A stretch of 64,000 nt of DNA, taken from CAWIOX01 sp963837775. Its GTDB lineage: Bacteria; Pseudomonadota; Gammaproteobacteria; Burkholderiales; Burkholderiaceae_D. The stretch is taken from assembly GCA_963837775.1 (NCBI GenBank), contig CAWIOX010000004.1, positions 372,001-436,000 of the forward strand, given 5' to 3'. Shown here in pieces: positions 25,148 through 34,125 of this stretch. The position numbers and the translations under genes were made by a program. Below the pieces are notes generated by a model. It searched no databases and was not told the origin of the DNA. It was given only the letters and a program-made list of their open reading frames with translations. The stretch's first letter is position 1. Each line of letters begins with the position of its first letter.

Positions 25148-26995
25148 TTACAGCCCCAGGCGCGCCCTGGTTTCCGGCAGCAGCTGCCCTTCCGCAGTCC
25201 AGCCGCGCAACTGGTAATACTCCGGCAGCATCTTGTCCAGACCGTTGACCAGGCCTTTGGCGGGGCCGGTCTTGGCGGGTTCGGTCAGCAGGCGCTTGGG
25301 CAGCGTATCGTCCTTGTCGGTGAAGCCGGCACGGTTGTTGAAGTCGCGCTCCATGTTCCAGATGCGCTCGCCGATCAGGTTCAGGTTCTCCAGCGAGAAA
25401 TCGGCATCGCAGGCGGCCGCCAGTTGCGGCTGCACGTCGGCCAGGGTCCAGGCGAAGCTGGTAAACAGGCAGATGCCGGCCGAGTCGAACACCGCGGTCG
25501 CATCCTGGAACGCCTTGACCAGAGCGGGCTTGCCTTCGGTGACCAGCGGGTCGGTCTTGATCGGGATGCCCAGCACTTCGGACGCCACCGTATAGCCGCG
25601 CAGATGGCAGGCGCCGCGGTTGGCGGTCGCATACGCCAGGCCCATGCCCTGGATGCCGCGCGAATCGTAGGCCGGGAACTCCTGCCCCTTGACGCTCATC
25701 GACAGCTCCGGATGGCCGTATTTTTCGGTCAGGCGCTTGGAGCCGAGGCCGATTTCCTTGCCGAAACCCTCGCCCTTCGCGGTCATCTCGGCGAAATACA
25801 CCAGCGCCTTGGCCGAGCCGAACGGCGCTTCGATGCCGGTCTGCTCGGCCGTCAGCACGCCCATCTGGTACAGCTCCATCACCGCGCCGACCGTGGCGCC
25901 GAAGGAAATCGGGTCGAAACCCTGTTCATTGCACAGGAAGTTGGCGTAGGTCAGCGCCTCCAGGTCGTTGACGCCGGTGGCCGAGCCGAGCGCCCAGGCC
26001 GCCTCGTATTCCAGCCCGCCGGACGCGCCCCAGTATTGCGGCTTGTTCTGCACCGTGAAATGGGTCTCGTCGATCTTCGAAATCCGCCCGCAGGCGATGG
26101 TGCAGCCGAAGCAGGCCTGATTGGTCACCAGATTGGCCTTGCCGTCGGTCTTGCGCGGCACATGCATCGCCTCGCCGGAAATGTCTTTCGCGCCGTCGAA
26201 TTGCACGTCGCGGTGGTTGTGGGTCGGCAGCGCGCCGATCTCGTTGATCACGTTCATCAGCACCTGCGTGCCGTAGGTCGGCAAGCCCTGCCCGGTGACC
26301 GCGTTATCGGCCAGCACTTTCTTGGCCGCCACGGTGGCCGCCATGAAGGCTTTCGGGTCGCGGATATTGCCCACGCCCTTGGTGCCGCGCACCGCGATCG
26401 CCTTCAGGTTCTTGCTGCCCATCACGGTGCCGACGCCGGAACGGCCGGCGGCCCGGTGCAGATCGTTGACCACGCCGGCGTACAGGCAGCCGGTTTCGCC
26501 GGCGCGCCCGATGCCGGACACGCGGATCAGCGGGTCCTGGTGCCTGGCCTTGATCGCCGGTTCGGTTTCCCACACCGACTTGCCCCATAACCAGGCGGCA
26601 TCGAGCAGTTCGACATGCTCGTTATTGATGCTGAGATAGACCGGCTTGGGCGATTTTCCTTCGAAGATGATCATGTCCCAGCCCGCCATCTTCAGCTCGG
26701 CGCCGAAGTAGCCGCCGGAATTGGAACAGGCGATCGCGCCGGTCAGCGCGCCCTTGGTGATCACCGAATAGCGGCCGCCGGTCGAGGCCATCGTGCCGGT
26801 CAGCGGCCCGGTGGCCCAGATGATCTTGTTGTCCGGCGACAGCGGATCGACCATCGCATCGACTTCGTCGACGAAATATTTGGTCGCCAGCCCGCGCTGG
26901 CCGATGTATTCCCTGGCCCATTCCATGTTCAGCGGCTCGGTCTTGCACGTGCCTGCGGTCAGGTCGACCCGCAGAATTTTTCCAGTCCATGCCAT
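25148..26995 (-). CDS. aorB: Aldehyde:ferredoxin oxidoreductase, tungsten-pterin catalytic subunit
   Basis: 615 aa from ATG 26995, with AGGAG eight bases upstream. It has the full AOR layout: an N-terminal domain (about 1-210) with GQRGLATKYF and TGPLTGTMASTGGRYSV, then the iron-sulfur ligands C295-x2-C298-x3-C302 and C509, and cofactor-binding loops such as GASGGLEYEAAWALGS and YDSRGIQGMGLAYATANRGACHLRG. The enzyme oxidises aldehydes to acids, or the reverse, on a tungsten-bispterin centre. Size and operon order match Aromatoleum AorB. Acting with the ferredoxin and FAD subunits, it probably uses NAD. The substrate range cannot be read from sequence. Confidence 0.92.
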   Translation of the reverse strand: MAWTGKILRVDLTAGTCKTEPLNMEWAREYIGQRGLATKYFVDEVDAMVDPLSPDNKIIWATGPLTGTMASTGGRYSVITKGALTGAIACSNSGGYFGAELKMAGWDMIIFEGKSPKPVYLSINNEHVELLDAAWLWGKSVWETEPAIKARHQDPLIRVSGIGRAGETGCLYAGVVNDLHRAAGRSGVGTVMGSKNLKAIAVRGTKGVGNIRDPKAFMAATVAAKKVLADNAVTGQGLPTYGTQVLMNVINEIGALPTHNHRDVQFDGAKDISGEAMHVPRKTDGKANLVTNQACFGCTIACGRISKIDETHFTVQNKPQYWGASGGLEYEAAWALGSATGVNDLEALTYANFLCNEQGFDPISFGATVGAVMELYQMGVLTAEQTGIEAPFGSAKALVYFAEMTAKGEGFGKEIGLGSKRLTEKYGHPELSMSVKGQEFPAYDSRGIQGMGLAYATANRGACHLRGYTVASEVLGIPIKTDPLVTEGKPALVKAFQDATAVFDSAGICLFTSFAWTLADVQPQLAAACDADFSLENLNLIGERIWNMERDFNNRAGFTDKDDTLPKRLLTEPAKTGPAKGLVNGLDKMLPEYYQLRGWTAEGQLLPETRARLGL

Positions 26996-27005
26996 GATGG
27001 TTCTC

Positions 27006-27488
27006 CTATGTTCCAGATTGGGCCGCTTGATTGCCGAGCTTGTCGGCCCACTGACGCATCCGGTCCAGGCCGGTCCAGTTGGCATCGATATAGGTGATCG
27101 CCGCCGTCGGGCAGGCGTCGGCACAGGCCGGTTCGCCGCCGCACAGATCGCATTTCTGCACCTTGCCGGTTTCCTGCACGTAATTGACGGTGCCGAACGG
27201 GCAAGCGATGGTGCAGACCTTGCAGCCGACGCAGACATCTTCCAGCACCACCTTGGCGCCGGTCACCAGGTCCAGCTTGATCGCCTCGACCGGACACGCA
27301 TGCAGGCACCACGCGTCATCGCACTGGGTGCAGGTGTAGGGGACTTTCTTGCCGGTATGGTGGAACTCGAAGACCTTGATGCGGGACAGGGAGGGGTTGA
27401 AGGTCCCGTAATTGTCATAACTGCACGCCATCTCGCACTGGAGGCAGCCGGTACATTTATCGGGATCGATATATAAGGACTTTTGCAT
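27006..27488 (-). CDS. aorA: Four-cluster ferredoxin subunit of AOR
   Basis: 160 aa with four cysteine groups for four [4Fe-4S] clusters: CTGCLQCEMAC (12-22), CTQCDDAWCLHACP, CVGCKVCTIACP and CDLCGGEPACADACP. The pattern belongs to the DmsB/HycB-type electron-transfer proteins. It is the first gene of the operon and ends 10 bp before the catalytic subunit, so it probably carries electrons from the tungsten centre to the FAD subunit. There is no signal peptide, so the complex is cytoplasmic. Length matches AorA of Aromatoleum. Confidence 0.9.
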   Translation of the reverse strand: MQKSLYIDPDKCTGCLQCEMACSYDNYGTFNPSLSRIKVFEFHHTGKKVPYTCTQCDDAWCLHACPVEAIKLDLVTGAKVVLEDVCVGCKVCTIACPFGTVNYVQETGKVQKCDLCGGEPACADACPTAAITYIDANWTGLDRMRQWADKLGNQAAQSGT

Positions 27489-27558
27489 TGTCAGCTCCTG
27501 ATGGACGACGGCTCAAAAAATCACTACACAATCACAACACAGGTTGAAAACACTGCGC

Positions 27559-27604
27559 CTTATGCAAATTATTGTCAATCAAATTATGTATTGCAATGCA
27601 TAAG
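27559..27604 (-). promoter_or_regulatory. A/T-rich inverted repeat upstream of AOR operon
   Basis: CTTATGCA and TGCATAAG, 30 bases apart, with a second pair TGCAA/TTGCA inside. It lies 71 bp upstream of aorA, and a TTGACA hexamer on the minus strand lies within. It is a candidate promoter with an operator, possibly for the adjacent ModE-like regulator, which is an inference. Confidence 0.4.
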
Positions 27605-27674
27605 TTTGCGCGCGATGCGGCGCCCCAAGAACCTTGTGCTGCCGGCTGATTCTTATGTGTGCGCCGCACAAAAG

Positions 27675-27698
27675 AAAAAAGGGACCGCAGTCCCTTTT
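27675..27698 (-). terminator. Bidirectional terminator downstream of tupA
   Basis: A6, then stem GGGAC/GTCCC with a CGCA loop, then T4. On the minus strand the hairpin is followed by a T6 run, so it terminates tupA transcripts before the AOR promoter. Confidence 0.75.
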
Positions 27699-27727
27699 GA
27701 TCGAAATTGTAGCGCTGCTGAGGCATC

Positions 27728-27805
27728 AAATATACCCCACCCTGTATTTTTAAAACACCAATGAAACCGTGCGGCAACCAACCTGTTTTATCGCATACCC
27801 CCTGG
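27728..27805. repeat. Dispersed ~78-bp repeat, copy 1
   Basis: It runs from AAATATAC through TGTATTTTTAAAA, CGTGCGGC and ATACCCC. Two further copies lie at 45611-45687 and 56426-56503, by eye roughly 65-75% identical. This copy begins 31 bases beyond the tupA stop on the minus strand. Confidence 0.65.
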
Positions 27806-27836
27806 TTAACCGATAAAATGCGGCCGCAAGCCGGAC

Positions 27837-28658
27837 TCAGCGCGGCTTGGGCGCCGAGGGCGTAAACAAGGTCTGGCCGTCGACGCTGAAACTGCCTATC
27901 ATCTTCTGCCCTTCGTCGGACGTGATCCAGTCGATCAGCTGCATCGCGCCCTTGTAGTTGATGTCCTGGTACTTGGCCGGGTTGACCGCGATGATGCCGT
28001 ACGGATTGAACATCTTCGGATCGCCCTCGACCGCGATCGCCAGCCCGGTCTTGGCCCGATACGCGGCGTAGGTCGCGCGGTCGGTCAGCGTGTACGCCTG
28101 CATCTGCGCGGCCATCGTCAGCACCTCGCCCATGCCCAGGCCGGCGGACACGTAGGCGCTGCCCTCCGGCTTGCTGCCGACGTCTTTCCAGTAAGCCTTT
28201 TCCATCTGGTCGGTGCCGGAGTTGTCGCCGCGGGAAATGAATTTCGCCTTGCTGTCGGCGATCTTGCGCAGCGCGCGGATCACATCGCGGCTGCCCTTCA
28301 CGCCGGCCGGATCGCTGACCGGGCCGACGACGATGAAATCGTTGTACATCACATCGCGCCGGTTCACGCCGTGCCCGTCGGCCACGAACTTGTCTTCCGC
28401 CGCGCGCGCATGCACCAGCGTCACATCGACGTCGCCGTTTTTCGCCAGCTCCAGCGCCTTGCCGGTGCCGACCGAAATCACGTGCACCTTGCTGTGGGTC
28501 TTGGCTTCGAAGGCGGGCAGCAGATAGTTCAGCAAGCCGGAATTCTCGGTGCTGGTGGTGGTGGACAGCTTGATCACTTCCTGCGCGCTGGCGAATGGGG
28601 CCAATACCGCAGCAACCGTAACGGCTGCCAGCAAACGGACAACAAAACGACGTGACAT
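27837..28658 (-). CDS. tupA: Tungstate ABC transporter substrate-binding protein
   Basis: 273 aa from ATG 28658 with GGGAGA upstream; the longer frame to 28700 has no ribosome site. The signal peptide is cleaved at FASAQ (about residue 25). The mature protein begins with LSTTTSTENSGLLNYLLPAFE, where the TTTS motif marks TupA/WtpA-type oxyanion binding, and continues with GTGKALELAKNGDVDVTLVHA and RGDNSGTDQMEKAYW. It is a periplasmic binder of tungstate. The usual permease and ATPase genes (tupB, tupC) are not next to it in this window. Its place beside the AOR operon fits supply of tungsten to that enzyme. Confidence 0.88.
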   Translation of the reverse strand: MSRRFVVRLLAAVTVAAVLAPFASAQEVIKLSTTTSTENSGLLNYLLPAFEAKTHSKVHVISVGTGKALELAKNGDVDVTLVHARAAEDKFVADGHGVNRRDVMYNDFIVVGPVSDPAGVKGSRDVIRALRKIADSKAKFISRGDNSGTDQMEKAYWKDVGSKPEGSAYVSAGLGMGEVLTMAAQMQAYTLTDRATYAAYRAKTGLAIAVEGDPKMFNPYGIIAVNPAKYQDINYKGAMQLIDWITSDEGQKMIGSFSVDGQTLFTPSAPKPR

Positions 28659-28745
28659 GATGATCTCCCGGGGTGAATGGCATGCTATGTTGTTGTCCAT
28701 CTTAGCCAGTGCGCTTGCTATCCACCAATATGAAGCGATTTACCT

Positions 28746-29840
28746 ATGTTGCATATCAAGCTTGACTACACCTTCTGCACCGCACCCGGCAGCCAGCGCC
28801 AGCTCGACAATCCGCTGTTCGACATGCTCGGCGCGATTCACCGCACCGGCTCCATTTCGAAAACCGCCAAGGAGCTCGACTATTCCTACCGCCACGTCTG
28901 GGGCGCGCTGAAGAAATGGGAAGAAGCGCTGGGCGCCGAACTGATCCTGTGGGAGCGCGGCAAACGGGCACGGCTGTCGGCCTTCGGTGAAAAGCTGCTG
29001 TTTGCCGAACAGCGCGCCAAGGCGCGGGTGTTGCCGCAACTGGGCAACCTGATCGCCGAGATGGAGCGCGAATTCGCATTCGCGTTCGATCCCGCCGCCC
29101 ATGTGATTGCACTCCACGCCAGCCACGACCTGGCGCTGGACCGGCTGAAAAGCTTCATGGCCAGCGAAGCCAAGCTGCATCTGGACCTGCAATACCGCGG
29201 CAGCATGGCATCCCTGGCGGCGCTGTCGCGCGGCGAATGCCTGCTGGCCGGATTCCATGTCAGCGAAGACCGCGCGCGCGGCACGCTGACCCAGCAGACC
29301 TTCAAGAAACTGCTGACGCCCGGCAAGCACAAGCTGATCAACTTCCTCGGCCGCCAGCAAGGCCTGATGCTGCGCGGCGGCAATCCGAAAAAAATCAACG
29401 GCCTGGCCGACCTGAAGCGCGCCGAGGTGCGCTTCATCAACCGCGAAACCGGCTCCGGAACCAGGCTGGAGATCGAACAACTGCTGGCGCGCGAACAGAT
29501 TGCGCCGGCCGTCATCAATGGCTATGAGCAGACCGAGAGCACCCACCTGTCGGTGGCGGCCGCCGTCGCCTCCGGCCAGGCCGATGCCGGCTTCGGCATC
29601 AAGGCGGCGGCCGCGCAATTCGGGCTGGATTTCATCCCGCTGGTGCGCGAACAGTATTACCTGGCCTGCCTGAAAGAAACCCTGAACCAGCCGGCCATCG
29701 TCAAGCTGCTGGAACTGCTCAAGAGCAATCGCTGGCAAGGCATCATCGCCGACCTGCCCGGCTACGACACCGCCTGCGCCGGCGACGTGATCTCGCTCAC
29801 GCAGGCGATGCCGTGGTATTCGTTCAAGACGCCGAAGTGA
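28746..29840 (+). CDS. ModE-like regulator with substrate-binding domain
   Basis: 364 aa. The N-terminal winged helix (about 20-85) is of the ModE/LysR-like type: AIHRTGSISKTAKELDYSYRHVWGALKKWEEALGAELI. The rest (about 100-350) is a periplasmic-binding-like ligand domain (PBP_like, PF12727 type) with NRETGSGTRLEIEQLL. Such proteins sense molybdate, tungstate or molybdopterin status. It is transcribed away from tupA with only 87 bp between the starts, so it probably controls tupA and perhaps the AOR operon in response to tungstate. No clear ribosome site precedes the ATG. Confidence 0.85.
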   Translation: MLHIKLDYTFCTAPGSQRQLDNPLFDMLGAIHRTGSISKTAKELDYSYRHVWGALKKWEEALGAELILWERGKRARLSAFGEKLLFAEQRAKARVLPQLGNLIAEMEREFAFAFDPAAHVIALHASHDLALDRLKSFMASEAKLHLDLQYRGSMASLAALSRGECLLAGFHVSEDRARGTLTQQTFKKLLTPGKHKLINFLGRQQGLMLRGGNPKKINGLADLKRAEVRFINRETGSGTRLEIEQLLAREQIAPAVINGYEQTESTHLSVAAAVASGQADAGFGIKAAAAQFGLDFIPLVREQYYLACLKETLNQPAIVKLLELLKSNRWQGIIADLPGYDTACAGDVISLTQAMPWYSFKTPK

Positions 29841-29852
29841 ACCCGGAATCCC

Positions 29853-30822
29853 TCATTTCCAGGCACCGGTCCGCGCCAGATGCGGACTCGGTTCTGCACT
29901 ACCCCAGCGCAGCGGCATGGCCCCGCTCACGCGCATCGCCTGTTGCACGCTGAATCGCAGCAGGCGCTCTGCGCCGGTGAATCCGCTCAATGCATCACCG
30001 TCCCACAGGATTTCGGCCGTCACTGCCAGGTACAGCAGATCGCCATTTTCAAAATCGATGAACAGCAATCCGGCGCGCGGGTTCAACGTCAGGTTGCCGA
30101 GCGTGTTGAAGAAAAAATTGCCGATGAAATCCGGCGCGCTCAAAGTACGAGCATCGTCGACCCGCACAAAGCCGGGCTTGCCGCCGCGGTGCGACACATC
30201 GACGCCGTTGCGATGCTGTCGGCGCGACATTTGCCTGCGGGTGGGCGCTGGCGATGAAGAAGGTGTCGGCTTGTTCAATGATGCTGCGTGCGACCGCATC
30301 CAGCGCCGTTGCCGAATGCACGACGGGCAAGGCCGGGCCTGCAGGCCCGACATACCTTGGTTCGCGCGCCTGAATGTATTTCGGGCAGTTGCCGAAGCTC
30401 TGGCTGACATGCACCGACATGCGTTGCGGATCGATCCGTTCGATCACGCCATTCATCCGGTTGCGGCGGCGGGTGTGCGGCTCGATGCCCAGCAGGCCGA
30501 TGGCAGCGCCGGGCACCAGCGCCGCGTGCAAGGGATCGTGCGGCAAGGTGGCGGCGCCGATATGCATCGTCGCATCATCCGGCGTGCTGATGAATCCGGG
30601 TGGATTGGCCAGCACCGATGCCCACGGCTGCCCTTGCGCATCGAGCGCGCCCAATACCACAAACGGCAGTTGCGCGAAGAAGTCGCGATGCTGGTCGGGC
30701 ATGCGGTCGCGGATCACCTGCCGGCCGGCGCGCGCGAGCTTGTCGCGCACGCCCAGCCTGTCCTGCAGCGCGCATTCGCCGGCGTGAAACGGCGCCGTGC
30801 TGTCGTTGGTATTGGCGGACAT
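29853..30822 (-). CDS. Pyridoxamine 5'-phosphate oxidase-like FMN protein, frameshifted
   Basis: Start ATG 30822, five bases after the GST stop codon. The N-terminal half (MPDQHRDFFAQLPFVVLGALDAQGQPWASVLANPPGF) and the C-terminal half (DVSHRGGKPGFVRVDD, DFIGNFFFNTLGNL) are the two parts of a PNPOx-like split beta-barrel. They fall in different frames because of one extra base near 30219-30225. Removing it gives 322 aa. Related proteins bind FMN or F420 and reduce or oxidise small molecules; the true substrate is unknown. It is co-transcribed with the upstream GST gene. Confidence 0.78.
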
Positions 30823-30827
30823 CGCGG

Positions 30828-31493
30828 TTACGCTGCCAGCCCGACTACCGATTTGCTCATCGGAACAAAGCGCGGCAAGGCTTCGATCCGTGCCAGCCAG
30901 GCGCGCAGATGCGGATACGGCTGCAGGGAGACGTTGCCCTCCGGTGCGTGGGCGATGTAACTGTAATTGGCGATATCGGCCAGCGTCGGCGTTGAACCGA
31001 CCAGGAATGGCGTTGCCTGCAAGGTTTGCTCCATCACTGCGAACAGGTTGTCGGCGCGCGCGATTGCTTCTTCGGTATTGATCGGTGCGTTGAATAACAC
31101 GGCCAGGCGCGCGGCCAGGCATGGGCCAAAAGCGAGCGGACCTGCTGCCACCGATAACCAGCGCTGGACCTGTGCCGCCTTGAGCGGATCGTGCGGCAGC
31201 CAGGTGTCGGGCGCGTACTTGCCGGCCAGATAGACCAGAATCGCGTTGGCATCGGCCAGGGTCGTTGCGCCATCCTGAATCACCGGAATCTGGCCAAACG
31301 GGTTCATCGCCAAAAACGCCGGGGCCTTATGCGCCCTCGCGATGAAGTCCACATAGATCAATTCCACCGGCAGGTCCAGCAGGGAAAGAAACAATTCAAC
31401 CCGGTGGCAGTGCCCGGATAATGGGTGGCGATGCAGCTTGATCGGCTTGGCCGGGCGGGCACTGTTCGATACGGTGGCAGGCGTTGCATTCAT
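30828..31493 (-). CDS. Glutathione S-transferase
   Basis: 221 aa, cytosolic GST fold. The thioredoxin-like domain (about 16-95) has HRHPLSGHCHRVELFLSLLDLP at the glutathione site and NPFGQIPVIQDG with the cis-Pro. The helical domain (about 105-210) contains FLVGSTPTLADIANYSYIAHAPEG. It conjugates or reduces electrophiles with glutathione. It is the first gene of a pair with the PNPOx-like gene and is divergent from a LysR regulator 161 bp away, which is a likely controller. Confidence 0.9.
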   Translation of the reverse strand: MNATPATVSNSARPAKPIKLHRHPLSGHCHRVELFLSLLDLPVELIYVDFIARAHKAPAFLAMNPFGQIPVIQDGATTLADANAILVYLAGKYAPDTWLPHDPLKAAQVQRWLSVAAGPLAFGPCLAARLAVLFNAPINTEEAIARADNLFAVMEQTLQATPFLVGSTPTLADIANYSYIAHAPEGNVSLQPYPHLRAWLARIEALPRFVPMSKSVVGLAA

Positions 31494-31654
31494 GGCTTTT
31501 CTTCCTTCGGTGGTTTAAGTTGATCCAGCGCTGTCCAGTATGTTTGCTTTGTTTGGCTGAATAAATGCCGCCGATATGATTTAACTACTCCACTTTTCGG
31601 TTTAATATCGTTGAATCGAAGTCAACAGGCGCTCAACTGAGGAATCCGGCTTGC

Positions 31655-32557
31655 ATGGATAAACTTAAAGCAATGACCACATTTGTCCAGATCGCCGATG
31701 CCGGCAGCCTGACCGCTGCGGCGCGGGTGATGGACGCATCCTTGCCGGCCGTGGTGCGCTCGCTCGGGGCGCTGGAAGCCGCGCTCGGCGTGCGCCTGTT
31801 CAACCGCAGCACGCGCCGGATCGCGCTGACCGAAGAAGGCAAACAGTATCTGGACAGTTGCCGGCAGATTCTGGGCGCAGTCGCCGAAGCCGAAACCGCG
31901 CTGGGCGCGGAGGCGGAAGAGCCGAGCGGCCTGCTGACGATGACCGCGCCGGTGCTGTTCGGGCAAATGAAGGTGGCGCCGGTGATCACCCGCTTCGTAC
32001 TGCGCTACCCGAAAGTGCGCTGCAAGGTGCTGCTGCTGGATCGGGTGGTGAACCTGCTGGAAGAAGGCGTCGATCTGGGCGTGCGCATCGGCGAACTGCA
32101 GGATTCGACCCTGGTCGCGCAAAAGATCGGCAGCGTCCGGCGCATGCTGGTCGCCAGCCCGGAATACCTGCAGCGGCATGGCAGCCCCGCCCATCCAAAA
32201 GATTTGCTGAGCGCCAACTGCGTGCGCTTTTCAGCCGCGAGCGGCCCCTGGTGGAGCTTTTACGAAAACGGCAAGCAAGTCAATCTTCCGGTGACAGGCA
32301 ACCTCGAATTCAATCACGTCAGCCCGGCGCTTGAAGCCTGCGTCGCCGGCCTGGGTTTTGGCGTCTTCATTTCGTATCAGGTCGCCCCTTACCTTGCCAG
32401 CGGGAAGCTGGCGGTATTGCTGGAGCAGTTCGAGCCGCCGCCACGCCCGATCAACCTGATCTATCCGCATGCGCGTCTGCTGCCTTCACGAACCAAGGTT
32501 TTTATCGAGATGATGAAGCAGGCGGGTGAGGATCTGCAGCTGCAAATGCCGAATTAA
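31655..32557 (+). CDS. LysR family transcriptional regulator
   Basis: 300 aa. The N-terminal helix-turn-helix (about 1-60) is MDKLKAMTTFVQIADAGSLTAAARVMDASLPAVVRSLGALEAALGVRLFNRSTR. The effector domain (about 90-295) is of the CrgA-like group. It is divergent from the GST/PNPOx pair, the usual arrangement for the target of a LysR regulator. Its 3' end overlaps the convergent DsbA-like gene by four bases. The inducer is unknown. Confidence 0.92.
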   Translation: MDKLKAMTTFVQIADAGSLTAAARVMDASLPAVVRSLGALEAALGVRLFNRSTRRIALTEEGKQYLDSCRQILGAVAEAETALGAEAEEPSGLLTMTAPVLFGQMKVAPVITRFVLRYPKVRCKVLLLDRVVNLLEEGVDLGVRIGELQDSTLVAQKIGSVRRMLVASPEYLQRHGSPAHPKDLLSANCVRFSAASGPWWSFYENGKQVNLPVTGNLEFNHVSPALEACVAGLGFGVFISYQVAPYLASGKLAVLLEQFEPPPRPINLIYPHARLLPSRTKVFIEMMKQAGEDLQLQMPN

Positions 32558-33267
32558 GCATCGAAATTGCAGCCGTCCGGCGTACAAAACGCCGCACCGA
32601 CGCCGATGTCTGCCGTTGCACTGGCGCCGAGCAGGCTGCGCAAATGCGCGGCAAACGCCTGCGGCTGGCCCAGGAATGGCGACAGGTCGACGCGGCTCAG
32701 CTGTTCGCGCTGCTCCAGCAGCAGCGACGGGAAGCCGCGCAGGCTGTGCTGCGCCATCAGCTGACGGCTGCGATCGACGCAGGCGTCGAAGGCAGCGGCC
32801 TGTTTTTGTATTTCAGCTTCGAAGGCCGCCGCATCCAGCCCCAGCTCAGCGGCCAGTTTGAGCAGCACGCCGGCGTCGGCGATGCGCTGGCCTTCGGCGT
32901 AATGCGCTTGCTGCAGACGCTCCAGCATCGCCAGCGGATCGGCGCCCAGCGCCTCGGCGGCCATGATGGCCAGCGTCGGCGGCGTGGAATCGAAGGTCGC
33001 GCCGGCATCTTGCAACAGGCCATTGAAGTAATTGTCGCCAAACGGCTGGCCGCTGAGCGCGGCGATGCGGGCATCGTGCGGCATCACGTATTGGCGCAGC
33101 GCCGGGCTGACGCTCTGGCGCCGCTCGCCGCTCATCATGCCGCCCGGATGCAACTGCAGATCCAGCCCGTCAAGTCCGGCCGCCGCATGGAGCAACGGCG
33201 CGGCGCCGTAGCACCAGCCGCACAGCGGATCAAAGAAATAATGCAGTGTGGTGTTCGGGCCTACCAT
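32554..33267 (-). CDS. DsbA-family protein with CGWC motif
   Basis: 237 aa from ATG 33267, which overlaps the end of the MBL-fold gene by seven bases. The thioredoxin-like active site C16-GW-C19 is in FFDPLCGWCYGAAPL. A helical insertion and a C-terminal RGFPSLLLEQ cis-Pro loop follow. This is the cytoplasmic DsbA/FrnE-like group (no signal peptide), linked to disulfide exchange or glutathione-dependent isomerisation. A paralogue with the same DPLCGWCYGAAPL site is encoded at 44352. An extra C-terminal CTPDGC is present in this copy only. Confidence 0.85.
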   Translation of the reverse strand: MVGPNTTLHYFFDPLCGWCYGAAPLLHAAAGLDGLDLQLHPGGMMSGERRQSVSPALRQYVMPHDARIAALSGQPFGDNYFNGLLQDAGATFDSTPPTLAIMAAEALGADPLAMLERLQQAHYAEGQRIADAGVLLKLAAELGLDAAAFEAEIQKQAAAFDACVDRSRQLMAQHSLRGFPSLLLEQREQLSRVDLSPFLGQPQAFAAHLRSLLGASATADIGVGAAFCTPDGCNFDA

Positions 33268-34125
33268 TTCATGTCCCCTTTGTTCACTTTGGCGCCGATG
33301 TCGAGCGCGATGCCCAGGCCCGCTTGCGGGTAGGCTTTTTTCATTTGCTCGATCAGTTCGGCGCTGGTCCTGGTTGTTTGGGCGGTCTGCTCGAAGCGTT
33401 TCAGATAATTGCTGGTATAGCTGATATTGCCGGCGTCCAGCGCCGTGCCGGCCTTCATGTGACCAGGCACGACGATCGCGGGTTTCAGCGCGGCCATTTC
33501 GTCGAGCTGGGCAAGCCATGCCTTGCGCTCGCCGGCTTGCTGGGTATCGGCAGTCCACACGTGCAGGTCGCCGAAGACGCCGATGTTGCCGACGATGGCG
33601 CGCAACGAGGGCACCCAGACGTAGGGGCGGTGCGGCAGCGCGCCGTCAAGGCCGCGGATCTCCAGCTTTTCGCCATCCACGGTCAAGGTGTTGCCGTTGT
33701 AGACGCGTCGGCAGCAGCGGCTGCTGCGGTGCGTTCGCACCCATTTTCGGGCCCCAGAAGCCGACTTTGGCTGGCAGTTTGGCCTTGATCCTGTCCAGCA
33801 CGGCCGGGCTTGCCAGCACTTCTGCCTGCGGAAACAGCCCCTTGAGCACTTCGACGCCGAAGTAATAGTCCGGGTCGGCCTGGCTGATGTATATGGTTTT
33901 CAGCTGCTTGCCGCTGTCGAGCACGTTGGCGGCGATGCGGTAGGCGTCGGCGCGGGTGAAGCCGGCATCGATCACGATCGCGTCTTTTTCGCCGCTGATC
34001 AGGACCGAGTTGACGTTGAAGCTGTTGCCGTCGGCGTTGTAGACCTTCAGTTGCAGCGGCTGCGCGGCGTGCGCGGCGGAGAAAGCCAGGGCCAGAATCG
34101 AGGCCAGCAGGGTTGGGCGGATCAT
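33261..34125 (-). CDS. Secreted MBL-fold protein, degenerate metal motif, frameshifted
   Basis: Start ATG 34125 with AAGGAG eight bases upstream and a signal peptide ending SAAHA. The fold is metallo-beta-lactamase-like (KDAIVIDAGFTRADAYRI, PAIVVPGHMKAGT). The position of the HxHxDH motif reads YISQADPDYYFG, so most metal ligands are missing while the VPGH histidine remains. One extra base near 33704-33707 splits the frame; removing it gives 287 aa. It may bind one metal, act without hydrolysis, or be inactive. It precedes and overlaps the DsbA-like gene, so the two are co-transcribed. Confidence 0.75.

Larger units (their letters stand above)
27489..27836. other. Intergenic region between tupA and the AOR operon
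   Basis: 348 bp. It holds, from the AOR side, an A/T-rich inverted repeat (27559-27604), a bidirectional terminator (27675-27698) and a copy of a dispersed repeat (27728-27805). I found no molybdenum/tungsten cofactor riboswitch by eye. Confidence 0.55.

Noticed and set aside
25424..26590. A 388-codon open frame on the plus strand
   Set aside because: It is antisense to aorB, whose assignment is certain.
27489..27836. Molybdenum/tungsten cofactor riboswitch before the AOR operon
   Set aside because: I could not find the multi-stem structure; only simple repeats and a terminator are visible.
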